This document shows positions 1-9,749 of a stretch of 64,000 bases of DNA, in pieces (within the stretch, counting starts at the first letter, position 1; each line of letters begins with the position of its first letter). The position numbers were made by a program, and so were the translations under genes. Under the pieces are notes generated by a model. That model saw only the letters and a program-made list of their open reading frames with translations. It was not told where the DNA came from and ran no database searches. The DNA lies in assembly GCA_930367205.1 (NCBI GenBank), contig OV884012.1, positions 58,239,239 to 58,303,238 of the forward strand, written 5' to 3'. The stretch is from Acanthosoma haemorrhoidale (Eukaryota; Arthropoda; Insecta; Hemiptera; Acanthosomatidae).

Positions 1-2885
1 CTCATTAAAGTCAAACAAATATACTGAATATCACGTCAAAATAGCATGCAAAAGTTTAAACCAATTTTCACTGGGATTTCAATCAAGTAAAGGTCCGAAC
101 ATTTAATTGGCATAAAATATGAGAAGATTCGGGTATTAAAGTCTGATCTATTTGCACATTGTATTGTGATGTAACTAAAGAAAACAAATATGGTGAACTT
201 ATCATTATCAGTAACAAAAACTATTCTGCCTTATAACCATTAATAAGCATTCAGGCTTGGTTAGGACAACTTCACTCTTGTGCCCGTAAGTAAGGTTATG
301 TTAACTAATGCGTATTGTCGTCATCATAAGACACCCTCCAACATATGTTACAAAATATGTAAATGCGGCGTTTTCTTATTACTATAAAGATATGTGTGTA
401 GGTAAACTTAACGTTGGAATGTGAAGGTTCGCTCATTATAGCTATGAATACCAACTGCCAGATTGAAAACAGACGGACAATTATCATTGAGAAAATTTAT
501 CGTATGCAGTCCTTAGTTAGGCCTGAGATCTTTAAATAAAAGTATTTTCAATTATGTTTTATTCAAAACCGTTCTAATAATTATGAGTGGGGTTTTTTTT
601 TTTTTATACATAATGACTTTATTTGCAAAAAATCTCGCTTGAATAAGTATTCAAAAATACCCTCTCTCCGACCAGTAGCATATGTAAAATATTGACATGA
701 GTAGGCAGATAAAATAAATAAGCAGACTTGATGAAATACATTCTGCATGTTATGATCCATGACATGGAGATAATTAGATCATCGTGGTGGGTGGTATGGT
801 GGGCAGAAATGTTTTCATAACTCATTTTTATAATTTGTGTTGGATCATCGAAATAAAGTTATAGTCACTTCTTAACGAAATTGATTACAAAATACAATTA
901 ACAGATATGATTTATTATCTGTAAAATTTATCGATATTTCCAAATGACCAAGATATTTATCTGATCATTCATAAATTCATTGGTGTTTGCTTTTCGTCCT
1001 TTCAATTTTATTTATAATTTTGTTTTATTTTCTTATGTCAGGATCTTTGTAGATTAATGGTAATAGATTAGGCTATATATTAATTGATAATGTTATATCC
1101 AATTTAACTCGATATCGATGGTCACAGAAAAAAAATGTGTGCTAAAAACCAAATTCCCAAAAGGGAACATTTTTAATCCTCAACTCCAAATGTAGCAGAA
1201 TTGAATTTACTTCTTTAAAAAATTATTACACATCTTTTCAATGTAAATTTGTATCTGTATGGAATGTATCTAGTTTTTAAACATAGTAAAACTGAGTTTT
1301 TACACGCGCTAATTTTTCTTTGCAAGGAGTATTTTAGTGGGTACTTGGAATAGAACTGTGTAAAAAGTTGGAATGAAAATAAAACTAGATGTTATTAGTT
1401 ACTGTGTAATTCACAATTATTTAATTTTAAATAAAACTTCGACCCTATGACCATCCATATCAAATGCTATATTTGCAGTATTTATCATGCTAATGATTTT
1501 TTTCAATCAGATTCCAACTTGTCTACCCATTCACTATTAGTTTCAAGTAAATATTTTTTATGATATAATTTATAGAAAATTGAATTTCATTTTCAGAGAT
1601 TATTAGATAGAGAGTTTAGTCTATATAATTAAGCAATTGAATTCACATCAATGAATTTTATAAATGAACATATTGTAGGGATTAATTATATATTCAATGT
1701 GTCCATTTTCTCCCTTGGAAAGTAGAGTTAGATGATTTCCCCATCTTGCAATAAGCAAGATTAAGGTAATTAATTAAGTGATTGGTTAGATAAGTGATTT
1801 ATTTTTCTATCCATTTTCAGAAGTGGAACCAGAAACTGTCTTCATCGGATCAGCTCGTATCAACAGTTCTACCGAGCCGTTTTTTTTTTTAAATCGGTAA
1901 ATTTTTGAAAAATTCGAACAGTGTAAGTAACGGCGTCAAAAAGGTCAAACTGGGTAATCGGTGCTTATATTAAAAATGGCCAATAGCTGTCACCCCATTT
2001 GGTGGCAAAGCCCATTATCGGCCATCGCGTCCCGGCGCCTAGCAACAGGTTCCACGCCCACAAAACCCGATTACAGGAATATCCATCCATCTAACTATCA
2101 AATTTATCCTACTATAATTCTACATTTTTGTACCAACCATTTAACGTTATATATGTAAAGCATGGATATATGTAATATATATATAAGTACATATATATGC
2201 AAAGTGTAATGAAATATATATATACAAACATTTATTTTGGATTTGATCTTTGTCCCCGGCCAAGGTACTTTCTAGTTCCAAATTCTATATCGTACGAGAC
2301 GGGGGTTATTATACATCCATTATATATTATACAGGCATATATATATATATACTCCAATATTTCTTTTCTGGTCGTAGGTATATCCAATGATTCTTCATCT
2401 ATAGTGCTTTTTCTTGAAGTGGCCCCCACCACTATGTTAACATTCGAAATTTTCTTTATGTCGTAGTATAATTGTTCTTCAATAATTTTAATATAACCGA
2501 TCACTATGAACGGGAGTATGTCCTTCTGGCAAGGATAGGTGTGAGCTAAAATTTCCTTCTTCAATGCCACCTGGCTCACTCTCATTGGCCAAAGGAGAGA
2601 TCATGTCTTCGGAATTTTAAATTAGTCAAAATTAAATGTGGTAAATTTTGGAAAATCAAAAACCCAGGACATATTAATATACATGTATAAACATATTCAT
2701 AAAATGAACGTTAATATATAAATCGAACGTTCTATTCATTTTTATACAATTTATCTAATGAAATAGTCCTTTATTCATGCGTCATTTTGATGTATCATTC
2801 CTAAGTCATACTAAATAAAGTATAAAATGAAATATTAAGTATTTTTTTATGAAAAATGGTTTATATGGATTAATCTTGAAATATG
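1..2885. other. AT-rich intergenic stretch, no supported gene
   Basis: Long AT-rich DNA with homopolymer runs and no frame showing a recognisable domain. It holds one poly-T tail (separate entry), a run of TATA-type dinucleotides around 2160-2350, and a small GC-richer patch at about 1970-2075. An open minus-strand frame at 2232-2585 (117 residues) contains low-complexity YIYIY-like stretches and matches nothing I recognise. I see no promoter plus coding exon combination here. Confidence 0.6.
593..660 (-). repeat. Possible retrotransposon 3' tail (poly-A on minus strand)
   Basis: A run of 13 T at 593-605 is followed on the plus strand by TTTATT at 618-623, which on the minus strand is an AATAAA signal about 12 bases before a poly-A run. 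This is the usual arrangement of a retroposed 3' end read on the minus strand. The upstream sequence is not recognisably coding and I found no clear target-site duplication, so an ordinary poly-T tract remains possible. Confidence 0.3.
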
Positions 2886-3411
2886 CTTGGTTTGATCAAA
2901 AAGTAACCGGAATTTTATAATTTCGCTTTTTTCGATTCCGATGGCGTAGTGCATCATGAGTTCTTGCCAGCAGGTCATACGGTTAATAAAGTATATTTTG
3001 AAAGTAATGCGCCGTTTACGTGAAGCGATCCGACGAAAACTACTGGAATTGTGGCGAAAAAATTCGTGAAAATTCCGTCACGATAATGCTCCCGCTCACA
3101 CTTCACTGATTTAACAAAAAACAACACTCCTGTGTTACCTTGGCCACTTTATTCCCCGGAAATGGCTCCCTGCGACTTCTTTTTGCTCCCGGAATTAAAA
3201 AAAAACCTTGAAAAGGCGACGCTTTGATACCATTGATGAGATAAAAGAAGCTAAGGGCTATAGTGAAAAGTGAGTTTGAAAAGTTATTCGAAGATTGGAA
3301 AAAGCACTGGCACAAGTTTATTGTATCTTACTTTGAAGGGGACAAAATTGCTATCGATGAATAAATAAAAAAACTTAAGGTAAACAAAAATTCTCGTCAA
3401 ATCAAACCTCG
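2886..3411 (+). mobile_element. Internally deleted mariner-like (IS630/Tc1/mariner) element
   Basis: This is the remains of a DNA transposon. The 5' end carries GGTTTGATCAAAAAGTAACC at 2889-2908; the 3' end carries ATCAAACC at 3401-3408, which is complementary to GGTTTGAT, so short terminal inverted repeats are likely. Between them lies the C-terminal half of a mariner transposase in several broken frames. Visible pieces are HHEFLPAGHTVNK near 2953, RRLREAIRRK near 3010, the catalytic block HDNAPAH at 3079-3099, and SPEMAPCDFF near 3150-3180, whose final Asp codon is at 3174-3176. The last two blocks carry the second and third acidic residues of the family's DD34D triad. The N-terminal DNA-binding half is missing: only about 45 bases separate the 5' terminus from the late transposase segment. 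A stop interrupts the WRKNS segment and frameshifts follow, so it is inactive. A relative supplying transposase in trans could once have mobilised it. Confidence 0.85.
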
Positions 3412-4416
3412 TACATTGGTGTTACTCGTAATACTTTTTGAACTTATCACTACTGATCTAAAAAATGTTCAACAACTTGAAGAACAAGCAAAATGTTGAT
3501 ATTTATTTACCAAGGATAAATATTAACAAAAAACAACAACTTATAAATGGAAGTGACTTATGATTGAGACGTTATAATTAACGTAATGTTATGCGAGAAG
3601 AGTGCAAAATAAATTACACTGTGAGGCTGCGGGCGCTAATTCTTTGAGTTTGTTAGTGAGACATCAATAACTCCACACCGAGACTGATACGAATTAGAAG
3701 GAGCAAATATCGCACAGTATGGGAGGCAAATATTGTTTAGACGGGAATATGGATTGTATTAATTATATAGGATAGCGTAGAGGAAGGACTGCGCGCATTC
3801 GAGCTATCCACTGGACCGAAACGTTTAATGCTGACCGCGCCTTCGGCTTAGGAAAAAAAAACAATAACTAACAACTGCTCCAGGAAAAAAAAAAATTAAT
3901 GCAAGGCAACTAGGCCATACCTAATAAACAACTGTCTATTGGCCTTCTTACATAGGTGGCAGGTAGGCAATGACTTGCTGCCATATCCATCCTTTCTCCG
4001 ATTATCACTGATAAGGAATATGAAAGGGGATATCCTTTCATTGAAACTACACTTCCTCTGTACTGCCCACACACATGCCATCTATAGTCCTGCAGGAGGA
4101 TAAAGGACAACATATGGGTAGCGATCATATTAAATGTGCATACATAAATATTTAGATACATAAATACACAGATGCCTGTTGATACAGGTACCAGACTTAT
4201 CCATACAGAAAACACATAATGGATATACCAAAATAATAATCATTTTCCAAAAACGGTTTCAAATAACAACATGATTATATCAATGCTTTAAATAAGATGG
4301 AGTTAAATTTATTTCCTGTATCCTTTAAATCCATCCGTGATTGGTGGTCTATGGCTAAAAGGTCCCCTCTCGCATTGGAAATTTCTCTTCCCATTATAGT
4401 AACAAAAAAGCAAAAG
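3412..4416. other. Intergenic, no supported gene
   Basis: Mixed AT-rich DNA with a modestly GC-richer patch at about 3620-3860. The open frames around 3900-4215 are short, unlike any family I know, and lack promoter or splice context. The last stretch before 4417 may be the decayed upstream part of the LINE copy that resumes at 4732. Confidence 0.5.
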
Positions 4417-4428
4417 TACGACGCAGCT
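4417..4428 (+). repeat. Left copy of a 12-bp target-site duplication
   Basis: TACGACGCAGCT occurs here and again, identically, at 4720-4731, directly flanking the short LINE insertion at 4429-4719. The two copies bracket a poly-A-terminated segment, as expected for target-primed reverse transcription. Confidence 0.85.
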
Positions 4429-4719
4429 TCGATGGCAACAGACTGTCGGGGAAAATTTAGGTTAAGAATTAGTTTTTAAGTTTTCTTTGTTGCGATCAAA
4501 AAAGTGAGCCCCATCACCTTGTAGAGTCTTGTCAATGAAGCCAAGTACATTGTGTATCATTGTACTTGTATTGATTATATAGCTTCTATACCGATTCAGA
4601 CCTTTTATAGAGTGTACCGATAGTACAGGACATATAAAATTTAATATGTAAATAGATTTACCTAAGAACCTATAGTCAATAAAAGCTTTTTTTTTTAAGG
4701 GAATTGAAAAAAAAAAAAA
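4429..4719 (+). mobile_element. 5'-truncated non-LTR retrotransposon 3' end, nested insertion
   Basis: A 291-bp insertion begins with TCGATGGCAACAGACTGTCG, a segment also present near the end of ORF2 in the copies at 4732-5285 and about 44390-44985, and continues into the family 3' UTR (GTGAGCCCCATCACC near 4505, and a GTAAATAGATTTA motif near 4648). It ends in a 13-A tail at 4707-4719. It is bounded by the identical 12-bp duplication TACGACGCAGCT. Removing it rejoins an older copy of the same family, so this is a LINE inserted inside a LINE. It carries no complete domain. Confidence 0.85.
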
Positions 4720-4731
4720 TACGACGCAGCT

Positions 4732-5285
4732 CTTACCGGCTTTCGCACTTGCTAATTTCACCCAACTTGTCGCTTCGTCCCAAATTGATGATATACAAAT
4801 GCGTCCTCCGGCCAACTCTGCTGTACTAGTACTCTACTGTATACTTACTTGACTGAAAATAAAAGTCTCCGTCACTTTCAGAATGGGATCATGAGAAAGG
4901 TGGCCAGACATACCTCTCTCGAGAGGTTTAAGAACGCCGAACTGCACCCGTTGCTTGCTGTGCCGAAGGTGGGTGAGTTCATCCACCGGAGACGCATTAC
5001 GTTTACAAACCTTCCCTTCAGACCCTCCACCCTTCCCGCCTTGACGGCAACAGACTGCCAGGGAAAAATAGGTTAAAATATTGTTGTTGTATGTAAGTTA
5101 GTTTTAAATGATTTATAAGATTCATAAGCTCCCATCACTTTTAAACACATTGAGACAATGAACGTATAATGTGCATTATAGTTTTGTAACAATCAAAAAT
5201 TGCAGTATAAAATTAATAAAAATATAATATAATGTAGCCAAGCTACAGGACCTTTAATGACCTCCTATAAATAGATTTATGTATA
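4732..5285 (+). mobile_element. Jockey-like LINE fragment: end of ORF2 and 3' UTR
   Basis: The C-terminal tail of a non-LTR retrotransposon polyprotein followed by its 3' UTR. The frame at 4849-5076 reads FQNGIMRKVARHTSLERFKN, and later GEFIHRRRITF; both blocks recur in the copies at 44390-44985 and, on the minus strand, at 8600-8885. The upstream part (4732-4848) matches the same copy at DNA level (TTGCTAATTTCACCCAAC and GATGATATACAAAT) but contains stops. The 3' UTR contains GTAAGTTAGTTTTAA and ends near an ATAAATAGATTTA motif. There is no RT catalytic core in this copy; it is a dead fragment that served as the target for the insertion at 4429-4719. Confidence 0.75.
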
Positions 5286-6055
5286 CGGATTTCCATAAAA
5301 AGGATATTATAATGTTATATATTGAAAGTTGACAAGAATCGTTTGCTCATTGTATATGACACATATACTTACCCAGTATATATATAACTACTAGCTGCTT
5401 TGTCTAACCCTATTCAAACGGCATATGTCAGATGCGCGCACCTTTTCAAGCGCACAATGTATTCGGTTGTGAGGAACATCATAACTTTTTATATAATACA
5501 ATACTTACATGTTATAATTCATTGTCGATTCATTACAAAAGCGCGTTTTTTTTTCAAAATTGAAACCAGGAAAGGAATTTTTATAGTATATTGTTTGTTT
5601 ACCTAATTTTTTTTATGTACTCTTCTTTGAGCTATTGCATACTTGTATACACTACTGAATGCAGTTCTACGATAACAGTCATTAGGCACCGCATTTTCTG
5701 TGGGCGTTTTTTTTATCCCCGGTTATTACCTTCAAAGAATGGTTTTCATCAACCTCGCAATTATTTATCTCTAAGATAAATTTGGTTGCTATCTGTATAT
5801 TATATAGATAATTAATTTGGCTATGTTCCATGGATCGAGGTGCATGTTTCCGTTTAACTAGCCTACAATGGCATTACATAAATGGTGAAAGCATTAATAT
5901 TTTCAAATTAAGCTTCAAATAAGACCGTCGGAAAGAAAATTTAACTCTCTGCAAGTTTTCAGTAGATTTAATAAACTTTTTTAGCTTGCGATCGATTCGA
6001 ACATAATGATGACAACCGGATGTAACGCCGAATTGCATTCACGCTATATATAACA
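5286..6055. other. AT-rich intergenic, nothing supported
   Basis: The frames at 5400-5780 are low-complexity, hydrophobic by composition, and have no family resemblance. No splice-supported exon was seen. Confidence 0.5.
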
Positions 6056-6059
6056 ATGA

Positions 6060-6460
6060 TCATGGCATCACTGCACCTTTCCCACTTCCCAAAACGGCTC
6101 GAGGAGAAAGTAAAGCACTGGCCCTCCTAATAGCATTAGTATGGTAATTAAGAACAGCGGACCGATAGAGGCCGATCATAGCATAGACGAGAGGATGACC
6201 AACACGACGTCAATTACATTGGGAGACCTGCGGCTGGTCATTAGGGGTTAGCGATCAATCAGCTAGCTGGTGGAAAGGTCACCCGCGGCACGACTCCAGT
6301 CCGTAGCACTCCACTCTTCGGACGTTTAGCGCATGGATAGATGGACCTCTCCAAGCCGGCATTACATCTGTAACTGCTCACTTTCCTGGCTCATTAGAAA
6401 CAGTCCTGCCAGTTAAGTCCCGGAGCGTGTTTATTAATTGCTGGCTTGAAAAGAAGAGTA
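6060..6460. promoter_or_regulatory. GC-richer island, candidate regulatory element
   Basis: About 400 bases distinctly richer in G and C than both flanks, with no open frame of coding character. It contains ATCAATCA at 6254-6261, the reverse complement of TGATTGAT (a PBC/Hox-type word), and GGTAATTAAG near 6154, a homeodomain-type core. One 8-mer is not significant in 64 kb. The call rests mainly on the sharp composition change in a gene desert, so it is inference. A decayed repeat or conserved non-coding RNA exon are alternatives. Similar composition resumes at about 6890-7180. Confidence 0.25.
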
Positions 6461-7224
6461 CTAACTGAATGCTAAATAGCAGCTGGGACTTGCGGAGCCA
6501 ACCTTGCAATGGGAATGAGGAGAAAAATTAAAAAAACAACAACGGCGGCAGAATACGAAGAGGTTTAGAGACTGGCGTAGGTGGATGAAAGAGAGTTGTT
6601 TGAGTTTATTAATGGACAAGATTTCTAAATACTGCGTAAACAGTCAGCACTCTTAAATGCCTTAAACAGTCAACAGCTTCTTCTCACACAAGGACCTGGT
6701 GCAGACGTATATACCACGTCGAAACGTTACTTTATAGGAACCTAACGTGAGTTGTTTCATCACACCAAGCCCATCTTCCAGCTAACTGTTCTACTCATTT
6801 TAACTAATTTTCATATATCTTTAAATGGACCGTAAACTCTGGATCCGTTTACCATTACGATGCTGATCCCCGAACATATAACATATAATTTAGCGTGAAG
6901 GCGTACATTACCCATATAGACTGGCCTGCGAGGCAGGTGTGGATGACGAGTGGCGGTGATCGGACCATCCGTGACAAGGATGGGTAGGAAGACCAAATGT
7001 CTGCTGCCGACCTGTGGACATATGGCACGGGCTAAAACAAATTGTTTTTAATTAAAGGCGTACCCTAATGACTGCGCTGCATCTGCGCGTGTAATCGATT
7101 ACTAGGGGCCCCCTCTGTGGTCACCTGTGCCGCGCTCCTAATGCAACTCTTACTCATCTCCACAAATTGGCTGGCGTAAAAAAAAAATTGTTTTTTGTTT
7201 AATTTGGTATACGCTTAGAGAAAT

Positions 7225-7425
7225 TAACAACTCAAACATTTGTGTATACATTTTGTGGTCATTTCTTTAAAAATATTTAGAATCAGTTTCGGATCCGTCG
7301 TGAAACTTAACTAATTTGAATAATTAACATATTTTGTTTAATGGGATGCTATCCCCATCTATACTAATACACTTTTAATTGAGGTGAATTCATTATGCTT
7401 CGTCAAATACATTTGTATGCTTACT
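7225..7425 (+). repeat. Dispersed AT-rich repeat, copy 1
   Basis: The segment TTTTGTGGTCATTTCTTTAA, then AAATATTTAGAAT, CAGTTTCGGATCCGTCGTGA and AATAATTAACATATTTT closely matches the segment at about 8085-8290, in the same order and orientation. A weaker match runs through 62560-62800 (AATAATTAGAATATTTGAAT then GGATGCCATCC). There is no coding content. The family could be a non-autonomous transposon or an old satellite-like repeat. Confidence 0.65.
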
Positions 7426-8258
7426 TTAATTAGGGATTACTTAAGACTTACTTGGACACACAAAAATGAAACGACTATCACTCACTGTCTCTAACTATTA
7501 AAGCATTTAGTGGGCCAACCCACGATACCAATCCAATGCCCCAGAAACAACAGAAGTGTGTTTGCTTCGAAACCAATTTGGTAATATGGAACAAAAATCG
7601 TTGGATACGTGAAGCAGACTAGCAAGAACTAGACTATTCAGATTAATTTATCAAACACTTTTTAAAGATTTACGTACCCAACAAACTCACCGGACATTCG
7701 AAACCCACTGTTATGACTGTCTACCCCTGACTTACCTGGTATCATTCAACGATAACTGAGACGTTGAACTTGAGATCTTCAAAATTAATAAAAATAAGAT
7801 ACCTCTTAATGAAGCTTCAACTATATAAATCAAATAAATTCATTTGCAATATTTATATAATAAAAATTCTTCTGTTAATATGCAATTGCATGTAGTCAAA
7901 AACTGACGTCATCACTCTTAGTCATTAATAAAACCTAACAAAGGTGCACATTCAGGAAAAATAAAAACCGATGTAAAAAAATGTTTTTAAACTACACTAG
8001 AGGTAATAGCATACCATGCATAATGTCCTCATGTTCGTTTTAGCAATATTTTAAAGTAATGGATCCTTGTTGCGTTTACATGTATGCATAAATTTTGTGG
8101 CCATTGCTTTAAAAATATTTAGAATATAATCAGTTTCGGATACGTCGTGAAAGATAACTATTTTAAATAATTAACATATTTTATTTAATAGGGTGGTATT
8201 TAATTATTCTAACTATTTAGATTTGATTACTCTATCCAATTCTGAGCGTACATAATTG

Positions 8259-8271
8259 GCGTGCAATAACA
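8259..8271 (+). repeat. Left copy of a 13-bp target-site duplication
   Basis: GCGTGCAATAACA is found here and again identically at 8324-8336, on either side of the poly-T-headed insertion at 8272-8323. Confidence 0.85.
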
Positions 8272-8323
8272 TTTTTTTTTTTTTTATTTCAATAACAACT
8301 TTATTATGATGAAATTACAATCT
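8272..8323 (-). mobile_element. Extremely 5'-truncated LINE insertion, 52 bp
   Basis: Read on the minus strand, this begins AGATTGTAATTTCATCATAA, continues into an AATAAA signal and ends in a 14-A tail (T run at 8272-8285). AGATTGTAATTTTA followed by AATAAA is the end of the LINE 3' UTR family seen at 51240-51400 (minus) and 55180-55215 (plus). It is flanked by identical 13-bp duplications, so it is a bona fide retrotransposition event reduced to the last few dozen bases of the RNA. No coding capacity. Confidence 0.85.
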
Positions 8324-8559
8324 GCGTGCAATAACAATGAAAATAATATTTAATGCAACTTAATGTCCATTTACTAATCCAAAGTAATTCATCTTAATAA
8401 ATTCACATGGTGGTCAATGGAAGGAATTTCTTTTATATTAATAGAATTTACAATACGATAAGTTTTATTCAGATGTTTTCAAATGTTAAAAGAAACCTCC
8501 CCCCCTCGGCGCTAGTCAGAGAACCGCCCTGGGGTTCGCCCCCATAAACAGTGAGAAGT

Positions 8560-8885
8560 ACTAAATAATTTTAGATTGTGATTTATTGTTTACTTTATAC
8601 ATTGTCTTTATATGTTTAAAAAAGTGCTAGGGCTCATCTTATGAATCATAAAACTTAAAACTAACTTGATTCTAACAAACAAAATCTTGACCTGTCCCCG
8701 ACAGACTGTTGTTATTCATGCGGGAAGTGGTGGGGTCATAGTGTTTAACACTGGGTTTGTTAACTGCTGCAACGAGTCAAAAAACTTGATGTGTCTCCAG
8801 TAGATGAACTCACCCCCTGTCGGGACATTAAGCAACGGGCGCAGGTCAACATTCTTTAACCTCTTGAGGTATGTCTGACCACTTT
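8560..8885 (-). mobile_element. Jockey-like LINE fragment: ORF2 C-terminus and 3' UTR
   Basis: The minus strand from about 8885 reads the C-terminal block LKRLKNVDLRPLLNVPTGGE, then FIYWRHIKFFDSLQQL, followed by PPLPA and a stop. The UTR that follows contains CAAGTTAGTTTTAAG and GATGAGCCCTAGCA, matching the 3' UTRs at 4505, 5090 and 44790. It belongs to the same family as the 4732-5285 and 44390-44985 copies but lies in the opposite orientation. No RT core is present. Confidence 0.7.
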
Positions 8886-9749
8886 TTTCATGATGTTATT
8901 CTGAAATTGCCTACTACTCTCTTTCCCAAATTTTGCCTTATTAAGGTCCGCAGCTTGTTGTTTGATCTACTTTTAGGTAAAGGTTTTTTTTTTTTTTTTT
9001 ATTTCTTTCAGACTACCCGTGACTTTAACACTTTTTTGGATCCGTGTTTTGCCATCCGCTATCTCTCTATCGCTCCTCTTACTTCTGCCTATCACGGCAC
9101 CAAACGAAATCCCCTATTAAAACAAAATAATGATTATATTAAAAAAATAAATCTTAGAAATCTTTGGGTGCACGTGTTATGAGCCGGATACCAATACTTA
9201 CTGTGAACACTTGAGTATTGTGCAATCTAGTCGTGTAATACGGTGCCTGAGATGTCTACCGATAGGCTCCGGGCTAGATTAAATATGCCATGTAGTTAGC
9301 ATACAATGGCTTGGAGTCAGCTTCACAGGGCTTAATCGCATATCCAAAATATTATAGTTGCCCTGCTCCTAATCTTTTTATTTGAATGTATGTCAATAGC
9401 CGCGTTATTATTTAAATGACTTTAATGATAATTGCTCTTTATTCTACCCGTCAATAGATAAATTTACTATTCCAAAACAAAGATGCTTTACAAACAATTT
9501 TTGAATTTGTTTATTCAGATTCGGTATTGCTTCTATTTTATCGGAGGAGCAAATAGATTATAAAGGTCAAACATTGAAAAATTATACCACGGTTACTAAA
9601 ACTGTTTTTCATGAATGCAGACTACAGGCATGTCGCTAAAATAAGATCAAAGTACCGGAAATAATTTTAAATTCACTGTAACTCCATCGTAAAGTACTTA
9701 GACATGAGGTATAACTTGTTAAGCAAGAAACCTGTCATACCCGCTATTA

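Larger units (their letters stand above)
8085..8480 (+). repeat. Dispersed AT-rich repeat, copy 2 (split by a LINE insertion)
   Basis: The second copy of the repeat at 7225-7425, extending further: CAATTCTGAGCGTACATAAT matches CAAATTCTGAGCATAATGCA near 62630, and AAGTAATTCATCTTAATAAA followed by TGGTGGTCA near 8380-8415 matches the 62730-62760 and 63240-63275 copies. A 52-bp retrotransposon end is inserted at 8272-8323. Confidence 0.6.
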
